Source of the DNA: Pseudomonas shahriarae
Lineage (GTDB): Bacteria > Pseudomonadota > Gammaproteobacteria > Pseudomonadales > Pseudomonadaceae
Length of the DNA: 64,000 nt
Assembly (NCBI RefSeq): GCF_014268455.2
Contig: NZ_CP077085.1
Span: 5,311,001-5,375,000, forward strand
Direction: 5' to 3'
Shown: one piece after another, positions 38,349 to 47,323 of the stretch
How the letters are laid out: each line of letters begins with the position of its first letter
Numbering within the stretch: the first letter of the stretch is position 1
Position numbers and translations under genes: made by a program
The notes under the pieces: generated by a model
The model's database searches: none
What the model saw: the letters and a program-made list of their open reading frames with translations, nothing else
Told to the model about the DNA's origin: nothing

Positions 38349-39038
38349 TCAAGGGCGCGAATTGTCGTCTTTCCAGGGCGCCGAGAGGTAGCGCGTGCGG
38401 TTGAACGTCTCAAGCCACTCCGGGCAAAACACCACCAGCGCACTGATCACGGTGCCGTTGATAAAGGCTTCGGGAAAGATGATCAGCCACAGGTAACCGA
38501 TAAAATCCTCGATCCACTCCGGCATGGCGAAGCGGCCGTCCAGCCACAGCAGGCCCAGGCCCGCCAATAGGCACAACAACGCCGACAGAGCAGCGGCAAA
38601 AAAACCCGAACAAAAGATATACACAAAAGGATTGCGCGGCTGTGCCCGCTCCACCAGCAGCGCGCACGTCTCTGTCACCAACACCGGTAGCAGGACCAGC
38701 AGCGCGCCATTGACCCCGACCGCCGCCAAGTCCTGGCGCCCGAGCAGCACCAGGCCCAATTGTGCCGCCAGCCCACCGACAATCGCCAAGGGCCAGTCGA
38801 GCAGCAGGGTCACGGCGGTCATGCCGATAAAGTGGTAGGACACCCCGGTATCGAAGTCCCGACGCACCAGCCACAGCATGAACAGCGCGAACACCGTGCC
38901 AAACAACAGGTGCTGGCGGCGCCGGTCGGCAAACAGTTCGACCCAGGACGAGCGCAGGATCGCCCAGACAATTACCGGCGCATACAGCAGCCAGCCCAAC
39001 CACAGGGTTTGCGGCGCCAGCACGGCGGCACTGATCAC
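38349..39038 (-). CDS. CbiM-like energy-coupling-factor permease (orphan)
   Basis: 229-residue polytopic membrane protein with seven hydrophobic segments; HFIGMTAVTLLLDWPLAI resembles the CbiM/CbiL-type substrate-binding S-component for cobalt/nickel (cbiM-family permease, COG3235-like). No EcfT, ATPase or cobalamin gene is adjacent. ATG overlaps the stop of the upstream secreted-protein gene by 4 bp, so the two are translationally coupled. The metal substrate is unproven. Confidence 0.75.
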   Translation of the reverse strand: MISAAVLAPQTLWLGWLLYAPVIVWAILRSSWVELFADRRRQHLLFGTVFALFMLWLVRRDFDTGVSYHFIGMTAVTLLLDWPLAIVGGLAAQLGLVLLGRQDLAAVGVNGALLVLLPVLVTETCALLVERAQPRNPFVYIFCSGFFAAALSALLCLLAGLGLLWLDGRFAMPEWIEDFIGYLWLIIFPEAFINGTVISALVVFCPEWLETFNRTRYLSAPWKDDNSRP

Positions 39039-39502
39039 GGCTGCACCTGCTCCAGGGCCTGGCGCAGCTCGGCGGCAGTCGCGTATTCATGGCGCGCAAC
39101 CAGCTTGCCGTCTTCGAGTTGCAACCACAGCACTTTATCCACAGGCGCCGGATAACGCGGAGCGATCCGCGCATCACGGTCAAGCATCACCCGGTAGTTG
39201 TAGGCTTGCATCGCCGGGACGGCAAAGAGCTTGGCGATCAGCCTCGGCATACGCTGGATATCGGCGACAAACACCACATGGCGCGCCTCCAGATACCCCT
39301 TGGGCTGGCCCTGCAAGGCCGCATCCACCAACTTGGCGGCATCCATGCTGCGCGCCACCAGCAAGACCTGCGCCTGGTTATCCAGGGTATAGGCCTGGTC
39401 GAATTGATCGAGCAGGGTCCACGGCGCCAGCCGCTCCCCGAGTTCAACCGCCTGGGCCCACAGGGGCAAAAGGCTGAGCAACACCGTAAGCAAAAACTTC
39501 AC
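39035..39502 (-). CDS. Secreted thioredoxin-fold-like protein of unknown function
   Basis: 155 residues with a Sec signal peptide (MKFLLTVLLSLLPLWAQA, cleavage about residue 18). The mature part (APWTLLDQFDQAYTLDNQAQVLLVARSMDAAKLV) has the layout of a thioredoxin-like fold but lacks a CxxC, so no redox activity is implied. GTG start 39502 with AAGGAG six bases upstream. Coupled to the CbiM-like permease. Confidence 0.65.
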   Translation of the reverse strand: MKFLLTVLLSLLPLWAQAVELGERLAPWTLLDQFDQAYTLDNQAQVLLVARSMDAAKLVDAALQGQPKGYLEARHVVFVADIQRMPRLIAKLFAVPAMQAYNYRVMLDRDARIAPRYPAPVDKVLWLQLEDGKLVARHEYATAAELRQALEQVQP

Positions 39503-39604
39503 CGCGAACTCCTTGTGCAAAACCGTCGACAGAACCGCCAGTCTACACCGAGCCTTTTCACACGGGACTTCCTGCAGTCATCATTTGAACGCTAAGCTGC
39601 AAGC

Positions 39605-40234
39605 ATGGATGACTCAGATTATTTGCGCCTGCTCACCATAGCGGCCGAACAAGCCAACGCGTTCCTGTCCAATGCCCGCAAATGGGAGCGTGAGCGTTGG
39701 GTCTGCCAGCGCCTGCTACAAGGCCTGAATGTGCCCTACCGCGCCGAAGAGTTTCATGCCGCCGGTCAGGAGCCGCCGGACGTACTGTTTCGCGATGCCA
39801 GCTTCGAAGTGTTTTTTGTCCTCGATGAAGGCCGGCGCCTGAATGACGAGTGGCGCGACGAACTGGTGCGTCGGCGCAGCGCTTTTTCCCTGAGCCAACT
39901 GGTGCGGCGCGAGGCCAAGCCCAGGCGCATTCCCGCCCATGAGTTCCTGCTGCGCCTGGCCCCGACCCTGCGCAAGAAAGCCCATAACTACAAAGAACGC
40001 GGCATGGACCTCGGGGAGCTGGATATCATCGCCTTCGCCAGCCTCAAGCGCGAAGTGCTGGACCTCAACAGCCATTTCCCGCCGCCCACCGAATACCTGC
40101 GCCAGGGCTGGCGCTCGCTGTCGTTGGTCGGCCCGACCTTTGCGCGGGTGCTGTTCGCCCATCCCGACGCACCGGATTTCTTGCGCAACAACCTGGGGCG
40201 CAGCATAGTGTTCGATGTGGGTATCAGCTTGTAA
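39605..40234 (+). CDS. DUF1780 family protein
   Basis: 209 residues, soluble, Arg-rich (KWERERWVCQRLLQGLNVPYRAEEF; ends SIVFDVGISL). Recognised as DUF1780, a family of putative nuclease fold with acidic and basic conserved residues (PPDVLFRDASFEVFFVLDEGRR). Followed 39 bp later by a DUF3094 gene and ndh; the trio is probably one unit in Pseudomonas. Function unknown. Confidence 0.8.
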   Translation: MDDSDYLRLLTIAAEQANAFLSNARKWERERWVCQRLLQGLNVPYRAEEFHAAGQEPPDVLFRDASFEVFFVLDEGRRLNDEWRDELVRRRSAFSLSQLVRREAKPRRIPAHEFLLRLAPTLRKKAHNYKERGMDLGELDIIAFASLKREVLDLNSHFPPPTEYLRQGWRSLSLVGPTFARVLFAHPDAPDFLRNNLGRSIVFDVGISL

Positions 40235-40273
40235 CGTGGTGCCCTTTTGCAACGTCTCCCTGACGAGGCCTTT

Positions 40274-40447
40274 ATGACCAGCCGCCTGAACCCTGACGAC
40301 CAACAACATGTCGAAGAGTACCTGCAACTGTCCCAGCACCAGGTTGAGCGCAAGCCTTTCCGGCCGTGGCTGCTCCTTGGGGTGGTACTGGTTGTGGTGA
40401 TTGGCCTGGGCGTCCTGAGCCGCCTTTTGAGTTACCTGACGCTATGA
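40274..40447 (+). CDS. DUF3094 family small membrane protein
   Basis: 57 residues: a soluble N-terminus (MTSRLNPDDQQHVEEYL) and a single C-terminal membrane helix (PWLLLGVVLVVVIGLGVLSRLL). Start chosen at 40274, the family N-terminus. Sits between DUF1780 and ndh. Confidence 0.8.
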   Translation: MTSRLNPDDQQHVEEYLQLSQHQVERKPFRPWLLLGVVLVVVIGLGVLSRLLSYLTL

Positions 40448-40507
40448 GCTGCCTGGCGCTCGCTCGGGTAACTGCACCGATTTCTTTTAGCCTTGCGAGA
40501 TACCCCC

Positions 40508-41806
40508 ATGACCCATCGTATTATTATCGTCGGCGGCGGCGCCGGCGGCCTGGAGTTGGCTACCCGCCTGGGTAAGACTCTGGGCAAGCGCGGTACCGCC
40601 AGTGTCACGCTGGTGGATACCAACCTGACCCATATCTGGAAACCCCTGCTGCACGAGGTGGCCGCCGGCTCGCTGAACTCCTCTGAAGACGAACTCAATT
40701 ATGTTGCCCAGGCAAAATGGAACCACTTCGAGTTCCAACTGGGGCGCATGAGCGGGCTCGATCGTGAACAGAAGAAAATCCAGCTGGCCGCGACCCTCGA
40801 TGAAGAAGGCCGGGAACTGGTGCCTGCGCGCGTGCTGGGTTACGACACCCTGGTGATTGCCGTCGGCAGCACCACCAATGACTTCGGTACCGAAGGCGCG
40901 GCGCAGCACTGCCTGTTCCTCGATACCCGCAAGCAGGCCGAACGTTTCCACCAGCAATTGCTCAACCACTACCTGCGCGCCCATGCCGGGCAAACCGATG
41001 TGGTGGAACAGATCAGCGTGGCAATCGTTGGCGCTGGCGCCACCGGCGTCGAACTGGCCGCCGAGCTGCACAATGCGGCCCACGAACTGGCGGCCTATGG
41101 CCTGGACCGGATCAAGCCGGAAAACATGTACATCACCCTGATCGAAGCCGGGCCCCGGGTATTGCCAGCCCTGCCAGAGCGGATCAGCGGGCCTGTGCAT
41201 AAAACCCTGGAAAAGCTCGGGGTGACGGTCATGACTAACTCGGCCGTGAGTGAAGTCACCGCCGACAGCCTGATTACCAGCAGTGGCCAGGTGATCCCTG
41301 CCAGCCTCAAGGTCTGGGCGGCGGGGATTCGCGCGCCAGGTTTCCTCAAGGACATCGACGGCCTGGAGACCAACCGCATCAACCAACTGCAGGTGCTGCC
41401 AACCCTGCAGACTACCCGTGACGAGAATATCTTCGCCTTCGGTGACTGCGCGGCCTGCCCGCAACCGGGCACCGACCGCAACGTTCCGCCACGGGCGCAA
41501 GCGGCGCACCAGCAGGCGTCGCTGCTGGCTAAATCGCTGAAGTTGCGCATCGACGGCAAGGCGCTGCCCAGCTACAAGTACACCGATTACGGCTCCCTGA
41601 TCTCGCTGTCGCGTTTTTCGGCTGTGGGTAACTTGATGGGCAACCTGACCGGCAGTGTGATGCTCGAAGGCTGGCTGGCGCGGATGTTCTATGTGTCGCT
41701 GTACCGCATGCACCAGATGGCGTTGTACGGGTTCTTCCGCACGATGATGTTGATGCTGGGCAGCAAAATCGGACGGGGCACCGAGCCGCGGCTCAAACTT
41801 CACTGA
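40508..41806 (+). CDS. ndh: Type II NADH:quinone oxidoreductase
   Basis: 432-residue membrane-peripheral flavoprotein that oxidises NADH without pumping protons. N-terminal FAD Rossmann motif IIIVGGGAGGLE (residues 5-16), a second NADH-binding dinucleotide fold VAIVGAGATGVE at about 175, and FAFGDCAACPQPG near 315. The C-terminal amphipathic/hydrophobic region (ALYGFFRTMMLML) anchors it to the inner membrane. Length fits E. coli Ndh. Confidence 0.92.
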   Translation: MTHRIIIVGGGAGGLELATRLGKTLGKRGTASVTLVDTNLTHIWKPLLHEVAAGSLNSSEDELNYVAQAKWNHFEFQLGRMSGLDREQKKIQLAATLDEEGRELVPARVLGYDTLVIAVGSTTNDFGTEGAAQHCLFLDTRKQAERFHQQLLNHYLRAHAGQTDVVEQISVAIVGAGATGVELAAELHNAAHELAAYGLDRIKPENMYITLIEAGPRVLPALPERISGPVHKTLEKLGVTVMTNSAVSEVTADSLITSSGQVIPASLKVWAAGIRAPGFLKDIDGLETNRINQLQVLPTLQTTRDENIFAFGDCAACPQPGTDRNVPPRAQAAHQQASLLAKSLKLRIDGKALPSYKYTDYGSLISLSRFSAVGNLMGNLTGSVMLEGWLARMFYVSLYRMHQMALYGFFRTMMLMLGSKIGRGTEPRLKLH

Positions 41807-41871
41807 CAATACGGTTCCGGACGGGGCGCAAGCGAGGCGATTTTATAAGCATGCGCGCCCTGCCCCCCCCT

Positions 41872-41977
41872 GTGGGAGCTGTCTCGCCCTGCGAGGCTGC
41901 GATAGCGGTGTGCCAGGCGACATAAAGGCTGGCAGTGACGCCGCCATCGCAGCCTCGCAGGGCGAGACAGCTCCCAC
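41872..41977. repeat. Large perfect inverted repeat, 32-bp arms (second REP family)
   Basis: Arms 41872-41903 and 41946-41977 are exact reverse complements; the arm begins GTGGGAGCTGTCTCGCC and contains a nested CGCCCTGCGAGGC dyad-like core. It shares only the GTGGGAGC start with the other REPs here. Lies between ndh and the tRNA cluster. Confidence 0.9.
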
Positions 41978-42015
41978 CTTTGATCACCATGCACCTTCAG
42001 GTTTTGCGCAGGCAA

Positions 42016-42050
42016 AAAAAATCCCCGTATCTTTCGATACGAGGATTTTT
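42016..42050. terminator. Terminator of the tRNA operon
   Basis: A-run, CCCCGTATC-TTTC-GATACGAGG stem, T-run: symmetric, so works on the minus strand after the last tRNA-Pro. Confidence 0.85.
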
Positions 42051-42054
42051 AATA

Positions 42055-42131
42055 TGGTCGGGGTAAGGGGATTCGAACTCCTGACATCCTGCTCCCAAAG
42101 CAGGCGCGCTACCGGACTGCGCTATACCCCG
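42055..42131 (-). tRNA. tRNA-Pro(TGG), copy 1
   Basis: Acceptor CGGGGTA/TACCCCG, anticodon loop TTTGGGA (anticodon TGG), T-arm TTCGAAT, encoded CCA. Sequence identical to the copy at 42309-42385. Confidence 0.97.
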
Positions 42132-42133
42132 GT

Positions 42134-42163
42134 AAAAAAAAGGCGACCTTTTCAAGTCGCCTT
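42134..42163 (-). terminator. Internal terminator-like hairpin within the tRNA operon
   Basis: AAGGCGAC...GTCGCCTT stem; on the minus strand it is followed by a T-run (A-run on plus). It lies between tRNA-Lys and the last tRNA-Pro, so may reduce or process transcription into copy 1. Confidence 0.7.
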
Positions 42164-42227
42164 CTTCGATCAGGGCTTTTGGCCTCTGATCTTAAGATTC
42201 GATTCCAGCGTTAACTGGTCTCAAAAA

Positions 42228-42303
42228 TGGTGGGTCGTGTGGGATTCGAACCTACGACCAATTGGTTAAAAGCCAACTGCTCTACCAACTGAGCTAACGA
42301 CCC
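42228..42303 (-). tRNA. tRNA-Lys(TTT)
   Basis: Acceptor GGGTCGT/ACGACCC, anticodon loop CTTTTAA (anticodon TTT), encoded CCA, 76 nt. Confidence 0.97.
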
Positions 42304-42308
42304 AAATA

Positions 42309-42385
42309 TGGTCGGGGTAAGGGGATTCGAACTCCTGACATCCTGCTCCCAAAGCAGGCGCGCTACCGGACTGCGCTATACCCCG
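42309..42385 (-). tRNA. tRNA-Pro(TGG), copy 2
   Basis: Same sequence as copy 1, with the same TGG anticodon and encoded CCA. Lies 5 bp from tRNA-Lys. Confidence 0.97.
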
Positions 42386-42394
42386 GTTTGAAAT

Positions 42395-42470
42395 TGGCTC
42401 CGTGACCAGGACTCGAACCTGGGACCCAATGATTAACAGTCATTTGCTCTACCGACTGAGCTATCACGGA
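42395..42470 (-). tRNA. tRNA-Asn(GTT)
   Basis: Acceptor TCCGTGA/TCACGGA, anticodon loop CTGTTAA (anticodon GTT), discriminator G, encoded CCA. First tRNA of the operon. Confidence 0.97.
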
Positions 42471-42557
42471 ACTACATATTTCAAAGTACTACGGTGCTTC
42501 TTGTTACCTTCTCTTCGACTTGTCCGTATCGCTACGTTCGTGTCTCTGAGGCGCGCT

Positions 42558-42585
42558 ATTCTACAATCTTAAAAACCCCTGTCAA
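42558..42585 (-). promoter_or_regulatory. Strong sigma-70 promoter of the tRNA operon
   Basis: On the minus strand: consensus TTGACA (42585-42580), 16-bp spacer, TAGAAT (42563-42558), then a GC-rich discriminator (AGCGCGCC), typical of stringently controlled stable-RNA promoters. Confidence 0.85.
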
Positions 42586-42721
42586 CCCTTTAAATTGCTT
42601 TTAAGACAATGATTTGCGCTTCTTTCTGATTTCTCCTTGGGGAGAAGAAACCCGTGGGCTGACGTTGCTGCGGGGCGCACTTTACAAGCCTTTGCCTTAC
42701 AGTTCAACGCCCTATCGAAAA

Positions 42722-42744
42722 AAAAGGCCCCGCAATGCGGGGCC
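42722..42744 (-). terminator. clpB terminator
   Basis: Perfect GGCCCCGC-AAT-GCGGGGCC stem; the preceding A-run on plus gives a U-run on the minus strand, 27 bp after the clpB stop. Confidence 0.88.
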
Positions 42745-42770
42745 TCTGCTCATAACCACCCAATTCGGGC

Positions 42771-45335
42771 TTAGTGGAAGACGATTTCGTCGTTTTCCAC
42801 GGTGGCCTTGACGCTGGCCCCCGGGATAAAGCTGCCCGACAGGATCAGTTGGGCCAACGGGTTCTCGATCCAGCGCTGAATCGCACGCTTCAACGGCCGC
42901 GCGCCATACACCGGGTCGTAGCCGACAGCGATCAACTTGTCCAAGGCCTCGCTGCTCAGTTCCAGCATCAGCTCGCGCTCCGCCAGACGGCTGCGCAGGC
43001 GGCCCAGTTGGATCTCGGTGATACCGGCGATCTGATCCCGCGCCAAAGGCTCGAAGATCACTACCTCATCAACCCGGTTGATAAATTCCGGGCGGAAGTG
43101 GCTGGTCAGCGCATCCATTACCGCAGCACGCTGGCCTTCACGATCACCGACCATCTCCTGGATCTGTACCGAGCCCAGGTTGGAGGTCATCACGATCACC
43201 GTATTACGGAAGTCCACGGTACGTCCGTGACTGTCCGTCAGCCGGCCATCTTCCAACACCTGCAGCAACACGTTGAACACATCCGGGTGGGCCTTCTCGA
43301 CCTCATCCAGGAGGATTACCGAGTAAGGCTTGCGCCGTACCGCTTCGGTCAGGTAGCCGCCTTCCTCGTAGCCCACATAGCCTGGTGGCGCCCCGATCAA
43401 ACGAGCCACGGAATGTTTCTCCATGAACTCGGACATATCAATGCGCACCATCGCCTCTTCTGTATCAAAGAGGAACTCGGCCAGGGCCTTGCACAGCTCG
43501 GTCTTACCCACACCGGTCGGGCCGAGGAACATGAACGAGCCGCTCGGACGGTTCGGGTCGGACAAACCGGCGCGGGAACGCCGCACCGCGTTGGACACTG
43601 CCACCACGGCCTCTTCCTGGCCAATCACGCGTTGGTGCAACAGGCTTTCCATACGCAACAGTTTGTCACGCTCGCCTTCCAGCATTTTCGACACAGGAAT
43701 GCCGGTCCACTTGGACACAACCTCGGCAATTTCTTCCTCGGTCACCTTGCTGCGCAGCAACTGGTTTTCGCTGTGGCCATGCTGGTCGACCATTTGCAGG
43801 CTGCGTTCCAGATCCGGGATCACCCCGTACTGCAACTCGGCCATGCGGTTCAGGTCGCCTTTACGGCGGGCAGCTTCCAGTTCCTGGCGCGATTGCTCGA
43901 TCTTCTGCTGGATCTGTGCGGAACCCTGCACTTCGGCTTTTTCCGAGGTCCAGATTTCTTCCAGGTCCGAATACTCACGCTCCAGACGGCCGATTTCTTC
44001 CTGGAGTTTTTCCAGGCGTTTCTTCGCCGCGTCATCGTCTTCTTTTTTCAGCGCCTGGGATTCGACTTTCAGTTGAATCAGGCGGCGCTCCAGGCGATCC
44101 AGCACTTCAGGCTTGGAGTCGATCTCCATGCGAATCCGGCTGGCCGCTTCGTCGATCAAGTCGATGGCCTTGTCCGGCAACTGACGATCAGTGATATAGC
44201 GATGGCTCAACTTGGCCGCCGCAATGATCGCACCGTCAGTGATTGCCACGCGGTGGTGGACCTCATAACGCTCTTTCAGGCCACGCAGGATCGCGATGGT
44301 GTCTTCTTCGCTCGGTTCTTCCACCAGGACTTTCTGGAAACGACGCTCAAGGGCCGCGTCCTTTTCAATGTACTGGCGATACTCGTTGAGCGTGGTAGCC
44401 CCCACGCAATGCAACTCACCCCGAGCCAGTGCAGGCTTGAGCATGTTGCCTGCGTCCATCGAGCCTTCACCTTTACCGGCGCCGACCATGGTGTGCAGTT
44501 CGTCGATAAACAGAATGATCTGCCCTTCCTGCTTCGACAGCTCATTAAGCAGGGATTTCAGACGCTCCTCAAACTCACCACGGAACTTGGCACCGGCAAT
44601 CAAGGCCCCCATGTCCAGGGACAGCAAGCGCTTGCCCTTGAGGCCGTCCGGCACTTCACCATTAATGATGCGCTGGGCCAGGCCCTCGGCGATGGCGGTT
44701 TTACCCACCCCAGGCTCACCGATCAGCACCGGGTTGTTCTTGGTGCGGCGCTGCAGGACCTGGATGGTGCGACGAATCTCGTCGTCACGCCCGATTACCG
44801 GGTCCAGCTTGCCGTCTTCGGCGCGCTTGGTCAGGTCGACGGTGTATTTGTCCAGGGCCTGGCGCGACTCCTCATGATTGGGGTCATTCACCGCGTCGCC
44901 GCCGCGCAGGTTGTTGATGGCATTTTCCAGGGCCTTTTTGCTCACGCCCTGGCCCAGCAACAACTTGCCGAGCTTGCTGTTTTCATCCATGGCGGCGAGC
45001 AGCACCAGTTCGCTGGAGATGAACTGGTCGCCTTTCTGCTGGGCCAGGCGATCGGCCTGGTTAAGCAGGCGCGCCAGATCCTGGGACATATTCACGTCAC
45101 CCGTCGGATTCTGGATTTTCGGCAGTTGGTCGAGCTCTTTGCTCAACTCCTTGCGCAGGCTGTTGACGTCGAAGCCCACCTGCATCAACAGGGGCTTGAT
45201 AGAACCACCCTGCTGTTCGAGGAGTGCCTGCATCAAGTGCGCGGGCTCAATGGCCGGATGGTCGAGGCCAACGGCCAGGGATTGGGAATCCGATAACGCC
45301 AATTGTAATTTGCTGGTTAAACGATCAATACGCAT
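42771..45335 (-). CDS. clpB: ClpB disaggregase
   Basis: 854-residue AAA+ chaperone that, with DnaK, resolubilises aggregates. N-terminal substrate domain (1-~145), NBD1 with Walker [10 protein letters not shown] near residue 200, coiled-coil middle domain (~400-520, [16 protein letters not shown]), NBD2 with GPTGVGKTE near 605 and [12 protein letters not shown]alker B. Full length. A near-consensus sigma-32 promoter lies ~100 bp upstream. Confidence 0.97.
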   Translation of the reverse strand: MRIDRLTSKLQLALSDSQSLAVGLDHPAIEPAHLMQALLEQQGGSIKPLLMQVGFDVNSLRKELSKELDQLPKIQNPTGDVNMSQDLARLLNQADRLAQQKGDQFISSELVLLAAMDENSKLGKLLLGQGVSKKALENAINNLRGGDAVNDPNHEESRQALDKYTVDLTKRAEDGKLDPVIGRDDEIRRTIQVLQRRTKNNPVLIGEPGVGKTAIAEGLAQRIINGEVPDGLKGKRLLSLDMGALIAGAKFRGEFEERLKSLLNELSKQEGQIILFIDELHTMVGAGKGEGSMDAGNMLKPALARGELHCVGATTLNEYRQYIEKDAALERRFQKVLVEEPSEEDTIAILRGLKERYEVHHRVAITDGAIIAAAKLSHRYITDRQLPDKAIDLIDEAASRIRMEIDSKPEVLDRLERRLIQLKVESQALKKEDDDAAKKRLEKLQEEIGRLEREYSDLEEIWTSEKAEVQGSAQIQQKIEQSRQELEAARRKGDLNRMAELQYGVIPDLERSLQMVDQHGHSENQLLRSKVTEEEIAEVVSKWTGIPVSKMLEGERDKLLRMESLLHQRVIGQEEAVVAVSNAVRRSRAGLSDPNRPSGSFMFLGPTGVGKTELCKALAEFLFDTEEAMVRIDMSEFMEKHSVARLIGAPPGYVGYEEGGYLTEAVRRKPYSVILLDEVEKAHPDVFNVLLQVLEDGRLTDSHGRTVDFRNTVIVMTSNLGSVQIQEMVGDREGQRAAVMDALTSHFRPEFINRVDEVVIFEPLARDQIAGITEIQLGRLRSRLAERELMLELSSEALDKLIAVGYDPVYGARPLKRAIQRWIENPLAQLILSGSFIPGASVKATVENDEIVFH

Positions 45336-45370
45336 TAGTCACCTTCCTTTTGAGCAGGCCGGAGCTATGT

Positions 45371-45391
45371 GCGAGCGAGCTTGCTCGCGAG
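45371..45391. repeat. Solitary REP-like hairpin in the clpB 5' leader
   Basis: GCGAGCGAGCTTGCTCGCGAG resembles the left arm of the REP elements here (compare GAGCGGGCTTGCTCGCGA at 7241). It lies between the sigma-32 promoter and the clpB ribosome site, so would form a hairpin in the mRNA leader. Confidence 0.6.
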
Positions 45392-45431
45392 AAACGCATC
45401 CTGAATGAAGAAACCTGCCAGATACCCCTAT

Positions 45432-45459
45432 AGATGGGGGGGATTCTGGAACATTCAAG
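45432..45459 (-). promoter_or_regulatory. Sigma-32 heat-shock promoter of clpB
   Basis: On the minus strand CTTGAA (45459-45454), 14-bp spacer, CCCCATCT (45439-45432): close to the RpoH consensus CTTGAAA / CCCCATNT. Confidence 0.88.
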
Positions 45460-45489
45460 CCGGCAATGCTTGATATGGATCAGGAGAGT

Positions 45490-46215
45490 CTAGCGTTCGA
45501 GCCAGATCAGGGAGGCAAATCGACCGGTACGCGGGCTGCGCCGGTAAGAAAAGAAGCGCGGGTCGGTCACGGTGCACAAACCGCCACCGTAGACAGCGGT
45601 GATCCCACGCGCAGCCAGGCGCAGGCGCGCCAGCTGGTAGATATCAGCCAGGAACTTGCCAGGGTTGTGGCTGGGAACGAAAGCCTGCGCGGTTTGCGGG
45701 TGTTGCTGCATAAAGGCTTCACGCACTTCCGGGCCGACTTCAAAGGCCTTTGGGCCAATCGCCGGGCCCAACCACACCAGTACGTCGGCAGGCGCAGCAT
45801 CCAGGCTGTCGGCGGCCGCTTCCAGCACACCCGCCGCCAGGCCACGCCAACCGGCATGGGCGGCAGCAACACGAGTTCCGGACTTATTGCAAAACAAGGC
45901 CGGCAGGCAATCGGCGGTCATCGCCGTGCAGGCGATGCCGGGCGTACCGGTCCAACTGCCGTCGGCCTCGGCAATCCGTCCCGGATCGGCCTCGACCACG
46001 ACCACACCATGCACCTGGCGCAACCAGGCGGGCTGGATAGCAAATGCGGCGGTGAGACGACGGCGATTCTCAAGCACAGCTTCGGGGCTGTCCTCGACAT
46101 GATCGCCTAAGTTGAGGCTGTCGAACGGCGCCAGACTGACGCCGCCCGCACGGGTGGTGACGCAGGCTTTGACCCCGGCCGGCGCAGGCCAGTCAGGAAT
46201 CAGCCAGTCATTCAT
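45490..46215 (-). CDS. pgeF: Laccase-domain purine nucleoside phosphorylase-like protein PgeF (YfiH)
   Basis: 241-residue DUF152/YfiH protein. Metal site residues: TADCLPAL (Cys) and AHAGWRGLAAG (His) plus an N-terminal His in QVHGVVVVE. The family was called polyphenol oxidase; recent work assigns purine nucleoside or adenosine deaminase/phosphorylase activity and a peptidoglycan-editing role. Overlaps rluD by 4 bp, as is usual in gammaproteobacteria; rluD-pgeF-clpB is a conserved order. Confidence 0.92.
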   Translation of the reverse strand: MNDWLIPDWPAPAGVKACVTTRAGGVSLAPFDSLNLGDHVEDSPEAVLENRRRLTAAFAIQPAWLRQVHGVVVVEADPGRIAEADGSWTGTPGIACTAMTADCLPALFCNKSGTRVAAAHAGWRGLAAGVLEAAADSLDAAPADVLVWLGPAIGPKAFEVGPEVREAFMQQHPQTAQAFVPSHNPGKFLADIYQLARLRLAARGITAVYGGGLCTVTDPRFFSYRRSPRTGRFASLIWLER

Positions 46216-47174
46216 CCGACAAAGGCCTCGCGGTCCTGCTTGAGCAACGACAGCAACCAGACAAAATCGTCGGGCAGAGGCGATTCCCAGCTCATCCGCT
46301 CACCGCTCGTCGGATGATCCAGTTCCAGGAAGCGTGCATGCAGCGCCTGGCGCGGGAACGACTTCAGCGACTCGACCATGGTCACACTGGCGGCCGGCGG
46401 AATACGGAAGCGACCACCGTAGGCCGGATCGCCGACCAACGGGAAGTTGATATGCGCCATATGTACCCGAATCTGGTGGGTACGGCCGGTTTCCAGCTTG
46501 ACCCGCACATGGGTGTGGGAACGGAAACGCTCCAGCACGCGGTAGTGGCTGACGGCCTGCTTGCCGCCCTCCATCACCGCCATGCGCTGGCGCTGCTGGC
46601 CGTGACGACCGATAGGCGCGTTGATCTTGCCACCGGCTACGACCACACCAATCACGATGCACTCATAGATGCGACTGACACTGCGGCTCTGCAATTGTGT
46701 GACCAACTGCGTCTGCGCCTGAATGGTCTTGGCCACGACCATCAGACCAGTGGTGTCCTTGTCCAGGCGGTGGACGATGCCGCAGCGCGGGACGTTGATG
46801 ATGTCCGGCACATGGTGCAACAAGGCATTGAGCAAGGTGCCATCAGCGTGCCCGGCCGCCGGGTGAACCACCAGGCCTGCGGGTTTGTTGATCACCAGGA
46901 TGTCGTCGTCTTCATAGACGATATCCAGCTCGATGTCCTGGGCGATCCATTCTCCCTGGGCTTCCTGCTCGGCAGTCAGCTCAAGAACCGAACCGCCATG
47001 CACTATGTCTCGCGGGCGGATAACCGCTCCATCCACAGTCAGGCGGCCGTCTTTGATCCAGGCGGAAAGGCGCGAGCGCGAGTGCTCAGCGAATAGTTGT
47101 GCGGCGACTTGATCGAGGCGTTGGCCGCCCAATTCGGACGGCACCTCTGCGCGAAGTTCAATTTTATCGGACAT
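46212..47174 (-). CDS. rluD: 23S rRNA pseudouridine synthase RluD
   Basis: 320 residues: N-terminal S4 domain (RLDQVAAQLFAEHSRSRLSAWI, ~15-80), then the RluA-family catalytic domain with HRLDKDTTGLMVVAKT (catalytic Asp about 138). Modifies helix 69 of 23S rRNA (U1911/1915/1917). Divergent from bamD, whose product has a conserved neighbourhood with rluD. Confidence 0.95.
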   Translation of the reverse strand: MSDKIELRAEVPSELGGQRLDQVAAQLFAEHSRSRLSAWIKDGRLTVDGAVIRPRDIVHGGSVLELTAEQEAQGEWIAQDIELDIVYEDDDILVINKPAGLVVHPAAGHADGTLLNALLHHVPDIINVPRCGIVHRLDKDTTGLMVVAKTIQAQTQLVTQLQSRSVSRIYECIVIGVVVAGGKINAPIGRHGQQRQRMAVMEGGKQAVSHYRVLERFRSHTHVRVKLETGRTHQIRVHMAHINFPLVGDPAYGGRFRIPPAASVTMVESLKSFPRQALHARFLELDHPTSGERMSWESPLPDDFVWLLSLLKQDREAFVG

Positions 47175-47241
47175 GCTCAGACTAGGCGTGGCACAGCCTT
47201 TGGTTTCGGCTGCGCGCTTGTGGTTAAATACGGCGTCTTTT

Positions 47242-47263
47242 GCCCCGAGGCTTTCATCGGGGC
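47242..47263 (+). promoter_or_regulatory. Hairpin in the bamD leader
   Basis: GCCCCGA-GGCTTTCA-TCGGGGC, a 7-bp stem about 60 bp upstream of the bamD ATG. A leader structure or the residue of a terminator; no U-run. Confidence 0.4.
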
Positions 47264-47323
47264 GCTCATCATAACAGGACGGCCCCGCCCAAGACAGCGG
47301 CCGTCATAGGGACGCAAGCCGCC

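Noticed and set aside
42774..45296. 840-codon frame antisense to clpB
   Set aside because: Compositional shadow of clpB; no start context and no domain.
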